NCBI RefSeq assembly: GCF_016107305.1
Contig: NZ_RCVR01000005.1
Coordinates: 186,001 to 250,000, forward strand
From: Roseomonas sp. KE2513
GTDB lineage: Bacteria; Pseudomonadota; Alphaproteobacteria; Acetobacterales; Acetobacteraceae
Direction of reading: 5' to 3'
Length of the DNA: 64,000 nt
How positions within the stretch are numbered: the stretch's first letter is position 1; every line of letters starts with the position of its first letter. A program made the position numbers and the translations under genes. This document shows, in pieces, positions 16,367 through 24,529 of the stretch. The notes beneath the pieces are model-generated. The model was not told where the DNA came from, made no database searches, and saw only the letters and a list, made by a program, of their open reading frames with translations.

Positions 16367-16498
16367 ATGCGATACGTCCATGCCGCAACCCGACCTCTGA
16401 TCCCGAACGATGCCCTGCGCGAGGCCATGCTGGCCTTCGTCGTCGCCTTTCCCGTCTTCTGGGCGATCGGTGAGGCAGCGGTAGCGCTGGGGTACTGA
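16367..16498 (+). CDS. Small predicted membrane protein next to SOS box
   Basis: A 43-codon ORF: a basic N-terminus (MRYVHAATRPLIPNDALREA), one hydrophobic helix (MLAFVVAFPVFWAIGEAAVA) and a two- or three-residue tail. An in-frame ATG at 16346, with GAGG 7 bases upstream, would extend it to 50 residues but lies inside the LexA box. The arrangement resembles SOS-induced single-span division inhibitors such as SidA of Caulobacter, though there is no sequence similarity I can claim. It is convergent with the glycosylase gene. Confidence 0.45.
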   Translation: MRYVHAATRPLIPNDALREAMLAFVVAFPVFWAIGEAAVALGY

Positions 16499-16531
16499 GG
16501 CGCTGGTGACTCCGGGGCACAAGGGGGGGAG

Positions 16532-17194
16532 TTAGCCGTCATCCTCCGGATCCTTCCCTGGCCGTCCCGTGACATGGCGCCAGTGGTGCCAGAGCAGGCG
16601 GGCGGCGAGGGAGCGGTAGGGGGCCCAGTCCGCGGCGATGGCGGCCAGGGCGCGCGGTGCCGGCCGGGCGGGCAGGGCGCGAAGGTTGGCGAGGGAGGCG
16701 GCGAGGGCGAGGTCGCCTTCGGGGAAGATGTCCGGCCGGTCCTCGGCGAAGAGAAGGTGGACCTGGGCGGTCCAGCGGCCGAGTCCGCGGGTTTCCGAGA
16801 GGTGGGCCACAGCCTCCGCGTCCGTCATGGAGGGAATCGCGTCCAGGCGGAGCTTGCCTTCGAGAATGGCGGCGGCAAGGGCGCGGGCGTGGGCGGCTTT
16901 GGGGCGGGAGAGGCCGCCGATGCCGCATAGGGCGCCGTCATCGAGCGCGAGGACGCCCGCGGGATCGAGGGCGCCGGGAAGGGCGCGCAGGCGGTTCCAG
17001 ATGGCCTGGGCCGCCGTGTTGCTGATCTGCTGCCCGCAAATGGCGCGCAGCAGGCCGGGAAAGCCGGGAGCACGGCGGCGCCAGGGCAGGGGGCCGGCCG
17101 CGAGGGGCACGGCGTGCAGGACCGGATCGGCCAGCGCGAGGACGGCCAGCCCTGCGGCGGCCCATGCTGGGTGGTTCGTGCTGTCCGGGGGCAT
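16532..17194 (-). CDS. DNA-3-methyladenine glycosylase, AlkA/HhH-GPD type
   Basis: A 220-residue base-excision repair glycosylase of the HhH-GPD superfamily. The order fits: QQISNTAAQAIWNRL region, the helix-hairpin-helix LSETRGLGRWTAQVHLLF, and the catalytic Asp in FPEGDLALAAS. It lacks the iron-sulfur cluster of the Nth/MutY branch, so it is closer to AlkA. The ATG at 17192-17194 is chosen; the longer reading frame upstream looks non-coding. It is convergent with the small LexA-box ORF, so a DNA-damage theme is possible here. Confidence 0.9.
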   Translation of the reverse strand: MPPDSTNHPAWAAAGLAVLALADPVLHAVPLAAGPLPWRRRAPGFPGLLRAICGQQISNTAAQAIWNRLRALPGALDPAGVLALDDGALCGIGGLSRPKAAHARALAAAILEGKLRLDAIPSMTDAEAVAHLSETRGLGRWTAQVHLLFAEDRPDIFPEGDLALAASLANLRALPARPAPRALAAIAADWAPYRSLAARLLWHHWRHVTGRPGKDPEDDG

Positions 17195-17445
17195 GCGGGG
17201 GTGAGGTGAACGGCGACGGGTGCCGCGACAAGGGGGGGATGCGATCCGCCCGTCGCCGTTCCTCCGACGATGCCCTGGGGAGTTGGGGGGAAGGGCACCG
17301 CCGTTGCCCCCTATCTGGCACGCCGCGGCGCTGGTTGAAGGCGCGATTACGTGATGGTGAAACCGCTGGAAACGGGCGGCCGTTCCGACATGGATTGTAA
17401 CAACTCGACCCGCGACGCGGCGCCTTGGCGCGCTATGTAACGGGC

Positions 17446-18165
17446 ATGGAAACCGCACCGCACATCCTCGTCGTGGACGACGACCGTGAGATCCGGGAGC
17501 TGCTGGCGCGGTTCCTGGAAAAGCAGGGCTTCCGCGTGACGACCGCGCGGGAGGCGCGGGAGGCGCGTCGGGCCTGGCCGCTCGGGCGCTACCACATCGT
17601 GGTGCTGGACCTGATGATGCCCGGGGAATCGGGCCTCGACTTCGCGCGCTGGCTGCGCTCGCAGTCCGACGTGCCGATCGTCATGCTCACCGCCATGGGC
17701 GAGGAGACGGACCGGATCGTGGGGCTGGAGTTGGGCGCGGACGACTACGTGGCCAAGCCCTTCAATCCGAGGGAGCTGCTGGCGCGGATTCGCGCGGTGA
17801 TGCGCCGCGCCCATGGCGAGGGACCGCGGCGCGACCCGTTGCCGAGTGCCATTCGCTTCGGCGGCTGGGTGCTGGAGCCGCAGCGGCGCCGGCTGCTGAA
17901 CCCGGACGGCGCGGAGGTTCCGCTGACGGGCGGTGAGTACGAACTGCTGACGGTGCTGGTGGAGCGGCCAAACCGGGTGCTGACGCGCGACATGCTGATG
18001 GACCTGCTGCGCGGGCGGCAGGCGGGGCCTTTCGACCGGGCGATCGACGTGGCGGTTTCCCGGCTGCGGCGGAAGCTGGAGGATGACGGGCGCAACCCCA
18101 GCCTGATCAAGACGGTGCGCGGCGGCGGCTACGTGCTGGCGGCCGACGTGGAGCGGGCGGCCTGA
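17446..18165 (+). CDS. OmpR-family response regulator
   Basis: A 239-residue two-domain regulator. The receiver domain shows HILVVDDDREI, the acceptor Asp in VVLDLMMPGESG, the Thr in MLTAMG and the Lys in VAKPFNPREL; the C-terminus is a winged helix with LTGGEYELLTVLVERPNRVL and DVAVSRLRRKLEDD. It is followed 25 bp later by its probable sensor kinase. The EnvZ-like partner suggests an OmpR-type envelope or osmotic response, which is inference. Confidence 0.93.
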   Translation: METAPHILVVDDDREIRELLARFLEKQGFRVTTAREAREARRAWPLGRYHIVVLDLMMPGESGLDFARWLRSQSDVPIVMLTAMGEETDRIVGLELGADDYVAKPFNPRELLARIRAVMRRAHGEGPRRDPLPSAIRFGGWVLEPQRRRLLNPDGAEVPLTGGEYELLTVLVERPNRVLTRDMLMDLLRGRQAGPFDRAIDVAVSRLRRKLEDDGRNPSLIKTVRGGGYVLAADVERAA

Positions 18166-18190
18166 TGCGGCGCCCGCCGCATCCTGCGCG

Positions 18191-19537
18191 ATGAGAGGTA
18201 TCTTGCGGCGCTTCCTGCCCTGCACGCTGGCGGCGCGGACGGCGGTGTTCCTGCTGCTCGCGCTCATGGCTGTGCAGGCGGCAGGACTGACCATCCACGC
18301 GCTGGACCGGGTGGACCTGCAACGCGCGGCCATGGAGCGGGAGACCTCCGCCCGCGTGTTCACGCTCTGGCGCAGCATGGTGATCAACCCCCCGGACCGG
18401 CGGGCCGTCATGCTGGCGGAGATGGAGCTGCCGGAGGGGCTGGAGGCAGGGCTGGACACATTGCCCTGGGTACGGTCGGGGATGCTGCCGGCACCGCCGC
18501 CCGTGCTCCGCATGGTCAGGCCGGAGATTCTTTTGGGCGGGCCGCCGCGCTGGCGGGCACGGGAAGTGCAGGCGGGAATGGGCTTCGGGACACTCTATGT
18601 CTCGGCGCTGCTGCCGGACGGCTCGCAATGGGTAAACGTGAAGCTGCGCATGCCGCCCCTCCGGCCCTGGCATTCCGAGACCTTCCTCATCGCCTTCCTG
18701 CTCATGACGGCGGCGGCGGCGCTGCTTATCGTCTGGGCGACGCGGCGGCTGACGCGGCCGGTGCGCGACCTCGCGCGCGCGGCCAATGCGTTGGGACGGG
18801 ACGTGAACGCGCCGCCCATGCCCGAGGACGGGCCGCTTGAGGTCGCGACCGCCGCCCATGCCTTCAACACCATGGCCGAGCGCATCCGCCGCTTTGTCGG
18901 CGACCGCACGCAGATGCTGGCCGCGATCGGGCACGACCTGCGCACGCCGATCACGCGGTTGAAGCTGCGCGCCGAGTTCATGGACGACGACGAGCAGCGA
19001 GCGAAGATGCTGTCGGACCTCGAGGAGATGGAGGCGATGGTGAACGCGACCCTCGCCTTCGCGCGCGACGATGCGGCGGCCGAACCCTCTGTGCCGCTCG
19101 ACCTCGCGGCGCTCTGCCGGACGGTGCTGGACGAGGCGGCGGATGCCCGGCCGGACGCGCCGGCGGAAACCTTCGCCTATGAGGGGCCGGAGCGACTGAC
19201 GGTGCGCGGGCGGCCGATCGCGCTCAAGCGGGCGCTGGCGAACCTGGTCGCGAACGCCTTGAACTACGGCAACGCGGCGCGCGTGGTGCTGGTGCCGCCC
19301 CAGGGCGGACAGATCCAGCTCCGCGTGGAGGACGAGGGGCCGGGCATCCCCGAGGAAAGCCACGAGGCGGTGTTCCAACCCTTCCGCCGGCTGGAAACGA
19401 GCCGCAACCGCGAGACCGGGGGCGTGGGGCTCGGCCTGCCGATCGCGCGGAACATCCTGCGGGCGCATGGCGGGGACGTGGTGCTGGAGAACCGGCCGGA
19501 AGGCGGGTTGTTGGCGGTGGCGACGCTGCCGGCTTGA
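18191..19537 (+). CDS. EnvZ-like sensor histidine kinase
   Basis: A 448-residue membrane kinase. A first membrane segment lies at about residues 14-36 and a second at about 160-178; between them is a periplasmic sensor domain. A HAMP linker (RRLTRPVRDLARAANALG) follows, then HisKA with IGHDLRTPITRLKLRAEF and HATPase with VANALNYG, VEDEGPGIPEE and VGLGLPIARNILRAHGGDVV. The phosphoacceptor block is EnvZ-like. It pairs with the upstream OmpR-type regulator and is followed by a strong hairpin. Confidence 0.93.
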   Translation: MRGILRRFLPCTLAARTAVFLLLALMAVQAAGLTIHALDRVDLQRAAMERETSARVFTLWRSMVINPPDRRAVMLAEMELPEGLEAGLDTLPWVRSGMLPAPPPVLRMVRPEILLGGPPRWRAREVQAGMGFGTLYVSALLPDGSQWVNVKLRMPPLRPWHSETFLIAFLLMTAAAALLIVWATRRLTRPVRDLARAANALGRDVNAPPMPEDGPLEVATAAHAFNTMAERIRRFVGDRTQMLAAIGHDLRTPITRLKLRAEFMDDDEQRAKMLSDLEEMEAMVNATLAFARDDAAAEPSVPLDLAALCRTVLDEAADARPDAPAETFAYEGPERLTVRGRPIALKRALANLVANALNYGNAARVVLVPPQGGQIQLRVEDEGPGIPEESHEAVFQPFRRLETSRNRETGGVGLGLPIARNILRAHGGDVVLENRPEGGLLAVATLPA

Positions 19538-19555
19538 TTGGCCGGCACGGGTGAC

Positions 19556-19605
19556 TCCGGGGGAGAGAAGGAATTCTCTCCCCCGGACCCCCTCTCATCT
19601 TTTTC
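19556..19605 (+). terminator. Probable terminator after sensor kinase
   Basis: A perfect 12-bp stem (TCCGGGGGAGAG at 19556-19567 and its complement at 19576-19587) with an 8-base loop follows the kinase stop by about 20 bases. The T-run (CTTTTTC) comes about 12 bases after the stem, later than in a classical terminator, so part of this may be a repeat element. Confidence 0.6.
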
Positions 19606-19696
19606 TTCGAGTTGGAAACGCTGAGTGGCCGGTGCGCCTCGGGGCCAAGACCCGAGGCGACGGCATGTTCAGGAAGGTTCCGCGACAGCGGGATGG

Positions 19697-19724
19697 GGGT
19701 CCAGGGGCCTCAGGCCCTTGGCGG
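19697..19724. repeat. REP-like palindromic repeat, copy 2
   Basis: The reverse complement of this 28-base stretch matches 7763-7790 at 26 of 28 positions. The core reads GGGCCTCAGGCCC, a palindrome around one base. It lies in the spacer between the sensor kinase and the DUF6065 gene. Confidence 0.6.
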
Positions 19725-19730
19725 GTGAGG

Positions 19731-19757
19731 TCTGGAGAGGGCGGCGCCCTCTCCAGA
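19731..19757. repeat. Perfect inverted repeat, 12-bp arms
   Basis: TCTGGAGAGGGC and its exact complement are separated by three bases. It adjoins the REP-like copy 2 and precedes the stop of the minus-strand DUF6065 gene, so it may act as a terminator or as part of a composite repeat. Confidence 0.6.
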
Positions 19758-19771
19758 GGCCGCGGCGCCGG

Positions 19772-20518
19772 TCAGTCCTGCGCGAAGCGCTTCGGGCGGA
19801 GCCGCGTGAGGTGGGCCTCCGCCGCATTCTCGCCGATGCGGCCGCGGTGGTAGTCGCGCTGCCAGCCCTGTGCGCGGGCCTCGCTGTTCGGGTCCTTCAG
19901 GCCGGCGTTGAAGCCGGCGCGGGAGGTGGACCATTCGCGATAGGCGGCGTCCAGCGCGGGATCGTCCGTAATGGGGCGGAGGCGGGGTTCCACCCGCGGG
20001 ATGAGGTCTCGCGGCACGGGAAAGAGGAAGCAGACAGGCTCGCCCGGGGCGAAGCGGACGGGGTGGCGGGGGCGGGTGAAGCGCCAATTCATGGTGAAGG
20101 TGGCGGGGGACCAGTCGGTCTCGACGATGCCGGTCAGGGGATAGATCCCGTCCTTCGGCAGGTTTGGCGGGCCCGAGACCCAGAGGCTGATGCCGGGATC
20201 GGTGCGGAAGACGAGGTCGATGTGGAAGGTGAGGATCGCCGAGCCGAAATGGCTGACCGGGATGGGTCGCCCGGGCCGCTCGGCGCGTATGGTGATGTCC
20301 CCCGGGTTGGGGCCACCGTTCCACCAGGCCTCGAAGCCGCCCTCGCCGACGACCTCCCAGCCGTGGGCATTGGCGATGGTCAGCGGCAGGCAGCGATTGG
20401 CGAAGCCCTGCGGGGTGGCGTCCATCCAGTCCCGCCGCGCGGGGGCGGGGCGGAGGGCGGGGGCCGGTCCGCCAAGGCTGTGGGCGGTGAGGCGGAGCGG
20501 TACCTCATCCTCCGGCAC
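19772..20518 (-). CDS. DUF6065 family protein
   Basis: A 248-residue soluble protein that I recognise as DUF6065-like from TIANAHGWEVVGEGGFEAWW and LTFHIDLVFRTDPGISLWVS, followed by the NWRFTRPRHPVRFAPGEPVC stretch. The function is unknown. It has no signal peptide. It follows a small secreted-protein gene by 11 bp on the same strand, which suggests co-transcription. Confidence 0.8.
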   Translation of the reverse strand: MPEDEVPLRLTAHSLGGPAPALRPAPARRDWMDATPQGFANRCLPLTIANAHGWEVVGEGGFEAWWNGGPNPGDITIRAERPGRPIPVSHFGSAILTFHIDLVFRTDPGISLWVSGPPNLPKDGIYPLTGIVETDWSPATFTMNWRFTRPRHPVRFAPGEPVCFLFPVPRDLIPRVEPRLRPITDDPALDAAYREWSTSRAGFNAGLKDPNSEARAQGWQRDYHRGRIGENAAEAHLTRLRPKRFAQD

Positions 20519-20529
20519 GGCCGGGTGGC

Positions 20530-20991
20530 TCAGCGGGCGGTGCAGCGCTTCAGCGGGCTCGGGAACTCGGCGCAGTTGGGGAAAACAATCTCGTTCGGAC
20601 CACGGCGCTCAACGCGGAGGCTGTTGGGATTGGCGCAGCCGAAGGCGCTGTCCGGCGGCAGGCGGCCGCCGAGGGGCGGGATGGCGGCGGCGGGGGGCGC
20701 CATTCGGAACTCGACGGCGTCTGGGCCGCCCGAGACGGTCTCGATCAGGCGCTGGCGGTAGGGCACCTCCAGTACGGAGACGCGCATGATGACGTCGCGG
20801 GTGAAGATGACGGTGGGCTGGGCGGCGCAGTTGGCACCCTCGGTCTCTGTGGCGGGGTAGATGCCGCCGGTCCAACTGCCGAAGAGCCAGGCATGCGGGG
20901 CGGCCTGGGCCTCCGGCTGCTGCGCGTCCGCCGCGGCCAGGGGGGCGGCGAGCGCCGCGACCATGACCCACTTCATCCAGTTCCGCCGCAT
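20530..20991 (-). CDS. Secreted hypothetical protein
   Basis: A 153-residue protein with a clear signal peptide (basic MRRNWMKW, hydrophobic VMVAALAAPLAAA, cleavage after ADA). The mature part has LFGSWTGGIYPATE and three later Cys residues (ANCAAQ, FGCANP, FPNCAE) plus a near-terminal KRC, which may form disulfides in the periplasm. I do not recognise a family. It is just upstream of the DUF6065 gene on the same strand. Confidence 0.75.
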   Translation of the reverse strand: MRRNWMKWVMVAALAAPLAAADAQQPEAQAAPHAWLFGSWTGGIYPATETEGANCAAQPTVIFTRDVIMRVSVLEVPYRQRLIETVSGGPDAVEFRMAPPAAAIPPLGGRLPPDSAFGCANPNSLRVERRGPNEIVFPNCAEFPSPLKRCTAR

Positions 20992-21084
20992 GCTACGCCC
21001 CTTGAGTCGGATAGTGGGCCGCAGGAAAGGGGAGGACGCGCGCCGTGTCCACCCCGTGCCCTCTTTGTTTCACCAGGACTTGGT

Positions 21085-21537
21085 TCAGGCGGCGCCGAGG
21101 AGGAGGGAGGCGTGCTCGGCCGGCTTCACCTTGCGCCAGATGGCCTCGACCGTGCCGTCGGCGGAGACGAGGAAGGTGCTGCGCTCCATGCCCATGTATT
21201 TGCGGCCATACATCGATTTCTCGACCCAGGCGTCATAGGCGGTGGCGAGGGACTGGTCGGCGTCGGAGGCGAGGGTGAAGGTGAGGCCGTACTTCTTCGC
21301 GAAGGCCTCGATCTTCTTCACCGGGTCGGGGGAGATGCCGATGACGGTGATACCGGCCTTCTCCAGGGCGGCGAGGTTCTCCTGCACGCCCTGGGCCTGG
21401 ACGGTGCAGCCGGAGGTATCGGCCTTCGGGTAGAAATAGAGGGCATAGCGGCGGCCGCGCAGCAGGGCGGCGCTGGCGCGCACCCCGCCCGCGGCTGGAA
21501 GGTCGAATTCCGGCGCCTTGTCACCAACCTCGATCAT
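21085..21537 (-). CDS. bcp: Thioredoxin-dependent peroxiredoxin Bcp, 1-Cys type
   Basis: A 150-residue peroxiredoxin of the Bcp/PrxQ group: GDKAPEFDLPAAGG at the start and the active-site block YFYPKADTSGCTVQAQGVQE. The peroxidatic Cys is present; the resolving Cys that usually follows five residues later is Gln, and no other Cys exists, so it should work by a 1-Cys mechanism. The start ATG overlaps the end of glnE by four bases, so bcp is probably translated from the glnE transcript. Confidence 0.93.
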   Translation of the reverse strand: MIEVGDKAPEFDLPAAGGVRASAALLRGRRYALYFYPKADTSGCTVQAQGVQENLAALEKAGITVIGISPDPVKKIEAFAKKYGLTFTLASDADQSLATAYDAWVEKSMYGRKYMGMERSTFLVSADGTVEAIWRKVKPAEHASLLLGAA

Positions 21538-24512
21538 GCGGCCCCCCGTACTGGCAGCGGCCCGAGGCGGCGCTCGAAGGCCGAGCGAACCGTGGCCGCA
21601 ACGTCCCGCATCTGCCCGCGAAGGGCGGGAAGGTCAACGGGCGGTTCCTCGCAGGCGGGGGCGAGGGCGCGGAGCAGGGCGTGGGCGGAGGCGGGTGGCA
21701 GGGCCTCGGTCCGCACGCGGCCGACCGTCAGCCGGAGCAGGGATTGCATGGTGCGCCAAAAGCGCTCCGCCCGGATCAGCGCGGCCGCCTCCTCTGCATC
21801 GAGCAGTCCGGCGCGGGCGAGATTGGCGAGAGCGTCGCGCGTGGTGGGGGCGAGGATGCGGGGGTGCGTTGCGGCATGGGCGCATTGCAGGGCCTGGGCG
21901 ATGAACTCCACCTCCACCAGGCCGCCGGGAATGGCCTTCACGTCCCAGGGGCCCTCGGGCGGCAGGTCGCGGATCATACGGGCGCGCATGGCGATAGCGT
22001 CCGCGACCGCCTGGGGGCCGGCATGGGCAATGAGGGCGCCTCGGCAGCACTCGGCGATGCGCTTCCGGAGGGCGGGCGGGCCGGCGACGGGGCGGGCGCG
22101 GGTGAGGGCCATCCGCTCCCAGGTCCAGGCCTGACCTCCGCCCTCCTTCGGGCCGTGGTAGCGCTCGAAGGCGGCGATGCTGGCCGCGACGGGGCCTTTG
22201 TTGCCGGAGGGGCGGAGTCGCATGTCCACCTCGTAGGGCTTGCCCTCGGCGCCCGGGGCGGTAAGGGCGGCCACGAACTGCGCGGCGAGGCGGGCGAAGT
22301 AGGTAGGCACCGCGAGGGGCTTCGGGCCGTCGCTCTCGCTCGCGTCCTCGGCGTGGTCGTAGATGAGGACGAGGTCGAGGTCCGAGCCCGGCAGCATCTC
22401 GCGGCTGCCGAGCTTCCCCATGCCGACGACGGCCATCGCCCCGCCGGCGACCTTGCCGTGGCGCGTGGCGAAGTCCTTCGCCACCTGGGGGAGAAGGCAG
22501 GAAATGGCGGCCTCCGCCAGCTCGGCGCGGGCGATGCCCGCGGCGTCCACGTCGAGCGCGCCCTCGAGCGCCGCGACATCCACCTCGAAGCGGCCTTCCG
22601 TCACCATGCGACGGACCGATTCGAGGGCTTCCTCGTAGTGGCGGGCGGCGCCGACAAGGGCGGGGATGGCCGATGCTGCCTGGCCCGTGCCGCCGGCGAG
22701 CAGGCCTTCGAGCGCGGACGGGTCGCGGGCGAGGTGGTCGGCGAGGGCCGGCGCGGCGCCGAGGACACCGGCGATCCGGTCGAGCAGGGCGGGGTTTCGG
22801 TGCAGGAGGCTGAGCACCTGCACACCGGCCGGCAGCCGGTCCAGCAGGGCGTCGAGGCGGGCAAGGGCCGCGTCGGGCTCGCGCTGGCGGGCGAAGGCGG
22901 CCAGCAGGGCGGGCATGAGGGCGGTCAGCAGCTCCCGCGCGCGGGCGCTGCGGGTGCCGCGGCGGTGGCCGTGGTGCCAGGCGCGGACCATGGCGGAGAT
23001 GCCGGTCGGATTCGCGTAGCCCATGGCGCGCAGGGTTTCGAGCGTCGCCGGGTCGTTCTCGGGGCCGGTGAAGACGAGGTTGCCGCCCTCGAAGCTCTCG
23101 CCGGCCGGAAGGCTGAGGGGCGGGCCGGCCTCGAACTGGCGGGAGTACTGGCCGGCGACGCGGCGCAGATGGCCGGTCAGGGCGGCGGAGAAGGCCTCCG
23201 TGCTGTCGGAGCCCATGAAGGAGGCGATGCGGGCGAGGCCGTCCGGGTCCTCGGGCAGGCGGTGGGTCTGGCGGTCGGCAACCATCTGTAGCCGGTGCTC
23301 GACATCGCGGAGGAAGACGTAGGCGTCGGCCAGCTCGGCGGCTGCGCGCCGGTCCATGCGGCCGGCGGCGGCGAGTGCGACGAGGGCGCCGAGGGTGGTG
23401 GGGTCCCGCAGGCTGGGGTCTCGGCCACCCCAGATGAGCTGGGCGACCTGGGCGGTGAACTCAATCTCCCGGATGCCGCCGCGGCCGAGCTTCACGTCGT
23501 GCCCCGCGACGGCGATCTCGGACCCCGCGCCGCGCTTGCTGCCGTGGACGGCGTGGATCTGGCGCTTGATCGAGTGGATGTCCGCGATCATCGCGAAGTC
23601 GAGGTGGCGGCGCCAGACAAAGGGGCGGATCTCCGCCAGGAAGCCCTCGGCCAGGGCGCGGTCCCCGGCGACAGGGCGGGCCTTGAGCATGGCGGCCCGT
23701 TCCCAATTCTGGCCGAAGCTCTCGTAATAGGTGATCGCCGCCTGTATCGAGACGGCCAGCGGAGTCGCGGCCGGGTCCGGACGGAGGCGCAGATCAGTCC
23801 GGAAGACGTATCCCTCCGCCGTGCGTTCCTCCAGCAGCCGCACGAGGTCGCGCGCCAGGCGCACATAGGTCGCCTGGGCGGCGTCCGGATCGGTGGCGGC
23901 TGCCGGATCGAAGAGGACCATCAGATCGACGTCGGAGGAGTAGTTCAGCTCGCGCCCGCCGAGCTTGCCCATGCCGAGGACGACGAGGCCCGAGCCCTTG
24001 CTGGCGCTCCGGGCGTCGCGCTTCGCGGCGTTGGGCAGGGCGATGTCGCCACGCGCTGCGGCCTCCCGCAGGAGGTGGGCGCAGGCGAGGTCGATGCAGG
24101 TCTCGGCGAGGGTGGAGAGGGCGCCGGTCACCTGGTCGAGGCCCCATTCGCCCGTGAGGTCGGCGGCGGCGGCGATGAGTGCGGCCTGGCGTTTCGCCTG
24201 GCGCAGCACGGCGCCGAGCTGGGTGAAGCTCGCGCCCGGATCGGCGCGGCCGAGCGGGTCGAGGGCGGCCGCGAGGGCCGCGTCCGCGCCGCGCTCGGCC
24301 ATGCGGAGCAGCGTCGTGGCTTCGCGCAGCGCGAGGTCGGCCAGGAAGGGGCTGTGGCCGCCGAGCGCGCCGAGGAGGGCGGCGCCGGCGGGCGTGGCGG
24401 CATAGGCGGCCTCGGCGGCCCCGCGCGCGGCGAAGTCGTCCCTCAGGCGGGTCGCGGACGCCTCGTCGAAAGGCGGCGGCGGGCGGCGGCGGCTGGCATC
24501 GTTGTCGGACAT
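21534..24512 (-). CDS. glnE: Glutamine synthetase adenylyltransferase/deadenylylase GlnE
   Basis: GlnE (992 aa) adds and removes AMP on glutamine synthetase in response to PII signalling. Two nucleotidyltransferase domains are visible, each with its metal-binding acidic motif: ELNYSSDVDLMVLFD in the N-terminal deadenylylase half and MLPGSDLDLVLIYD in the C-terminal adenylyltransferase half, each followed by a helical domain (for example GRGGIREIEFTAQVAQLIWG and PGGLVEVEFIAQALQ). Length is normal. It is divergent from the AsmA-like gene with only 17 bp between the annotated starts. Confidence 0.96.
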   Translation of the reverse strand: MSDNDASRRRPPPPFDEASATRLRDDFAARGAAEAAYAATPAGAALLGALGGHSPFLADLALREATTLLRMAERGADAALAAALDPLGRADPGASFTQLGAVLRQAKRQAALIAAAADLTGEWGLDQVTGALSTLAETCIDLACAHLLREAAARGDIALPNAAKRDARSASKGSGLVVLGMGKLGGRELNYSSDVDLMVLFDPAAATDPDAAQATYVRLARDLVRLLEERTAEGYVFRTDLRLRPDPAATPLAVSIQAAITYYESFGQNWERAAMLKARPVAGDRALAEGFLAEIRPFVWRRHLDFAMIADIHSIKRQIHAVHGSKRGAGSEIAVAGHDVKLGRGGIREIEFTAQVAQLIWGGRDPSLRDPTTLGALVALAAAGRMDRRAAAELADAYVFLRDVEHRLQMVADRQTHRLPEDPDGLARIASFMGSDSTEAFSAALTGHLRRVAGQYSRQFEAGPPLSLPAGESFEGGNLVFTGPENDPATLETLRAMGYANPTGISAMVRAWHHGHRRGTRSARARELLTALMPALLAAFARQREPDAALARLDALLDRLPAGVQVLSLLHRNPALLDRIAGVLGAAPALADHLARDPSALEGLLAGGTGQAASAIPALVGAARHYEEALESVRRMVTEGRFEVDVAALEGALDVDAAGIARAELAEAAISCLLPQVAKDFATRHGKVAGGAMAVVGMGKLGSREMLPGSDLDLVLIYDHAEDASESDGPKPLAVPTYFARLAAQFVAALTAPGAEGKPYEVDMRLRPSGNKGPVAASIAAFERYHGPKEGGGQAWTWERMALTRARPVAGPPALRKRIAECCRGALIAHAGPQAVADAIAMRARMIRDLPPEGPWDVKAIPGGLVEVEFIAQALQCAHAATHPRILAPTTRDALANLARAGLLDAEEAAALIRAERFWRTMQSLLRLTVGRVRTEALPPASAHALLRALAPACEEPPVDLPALRGQMRDVAATVRSAFERRLGPLPVRGAA

Positions 24513-24529
24513 CTCCCAGCAGGCAACGC

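Noticed and set aside
14709-16400. 563-codon plus-strand frame opposite the ATP-grasp gene
   Set aside because: Gly/Glu/Ala/His-rich shadow with no motif; the ATP-grasp protein on the other strand is certain.
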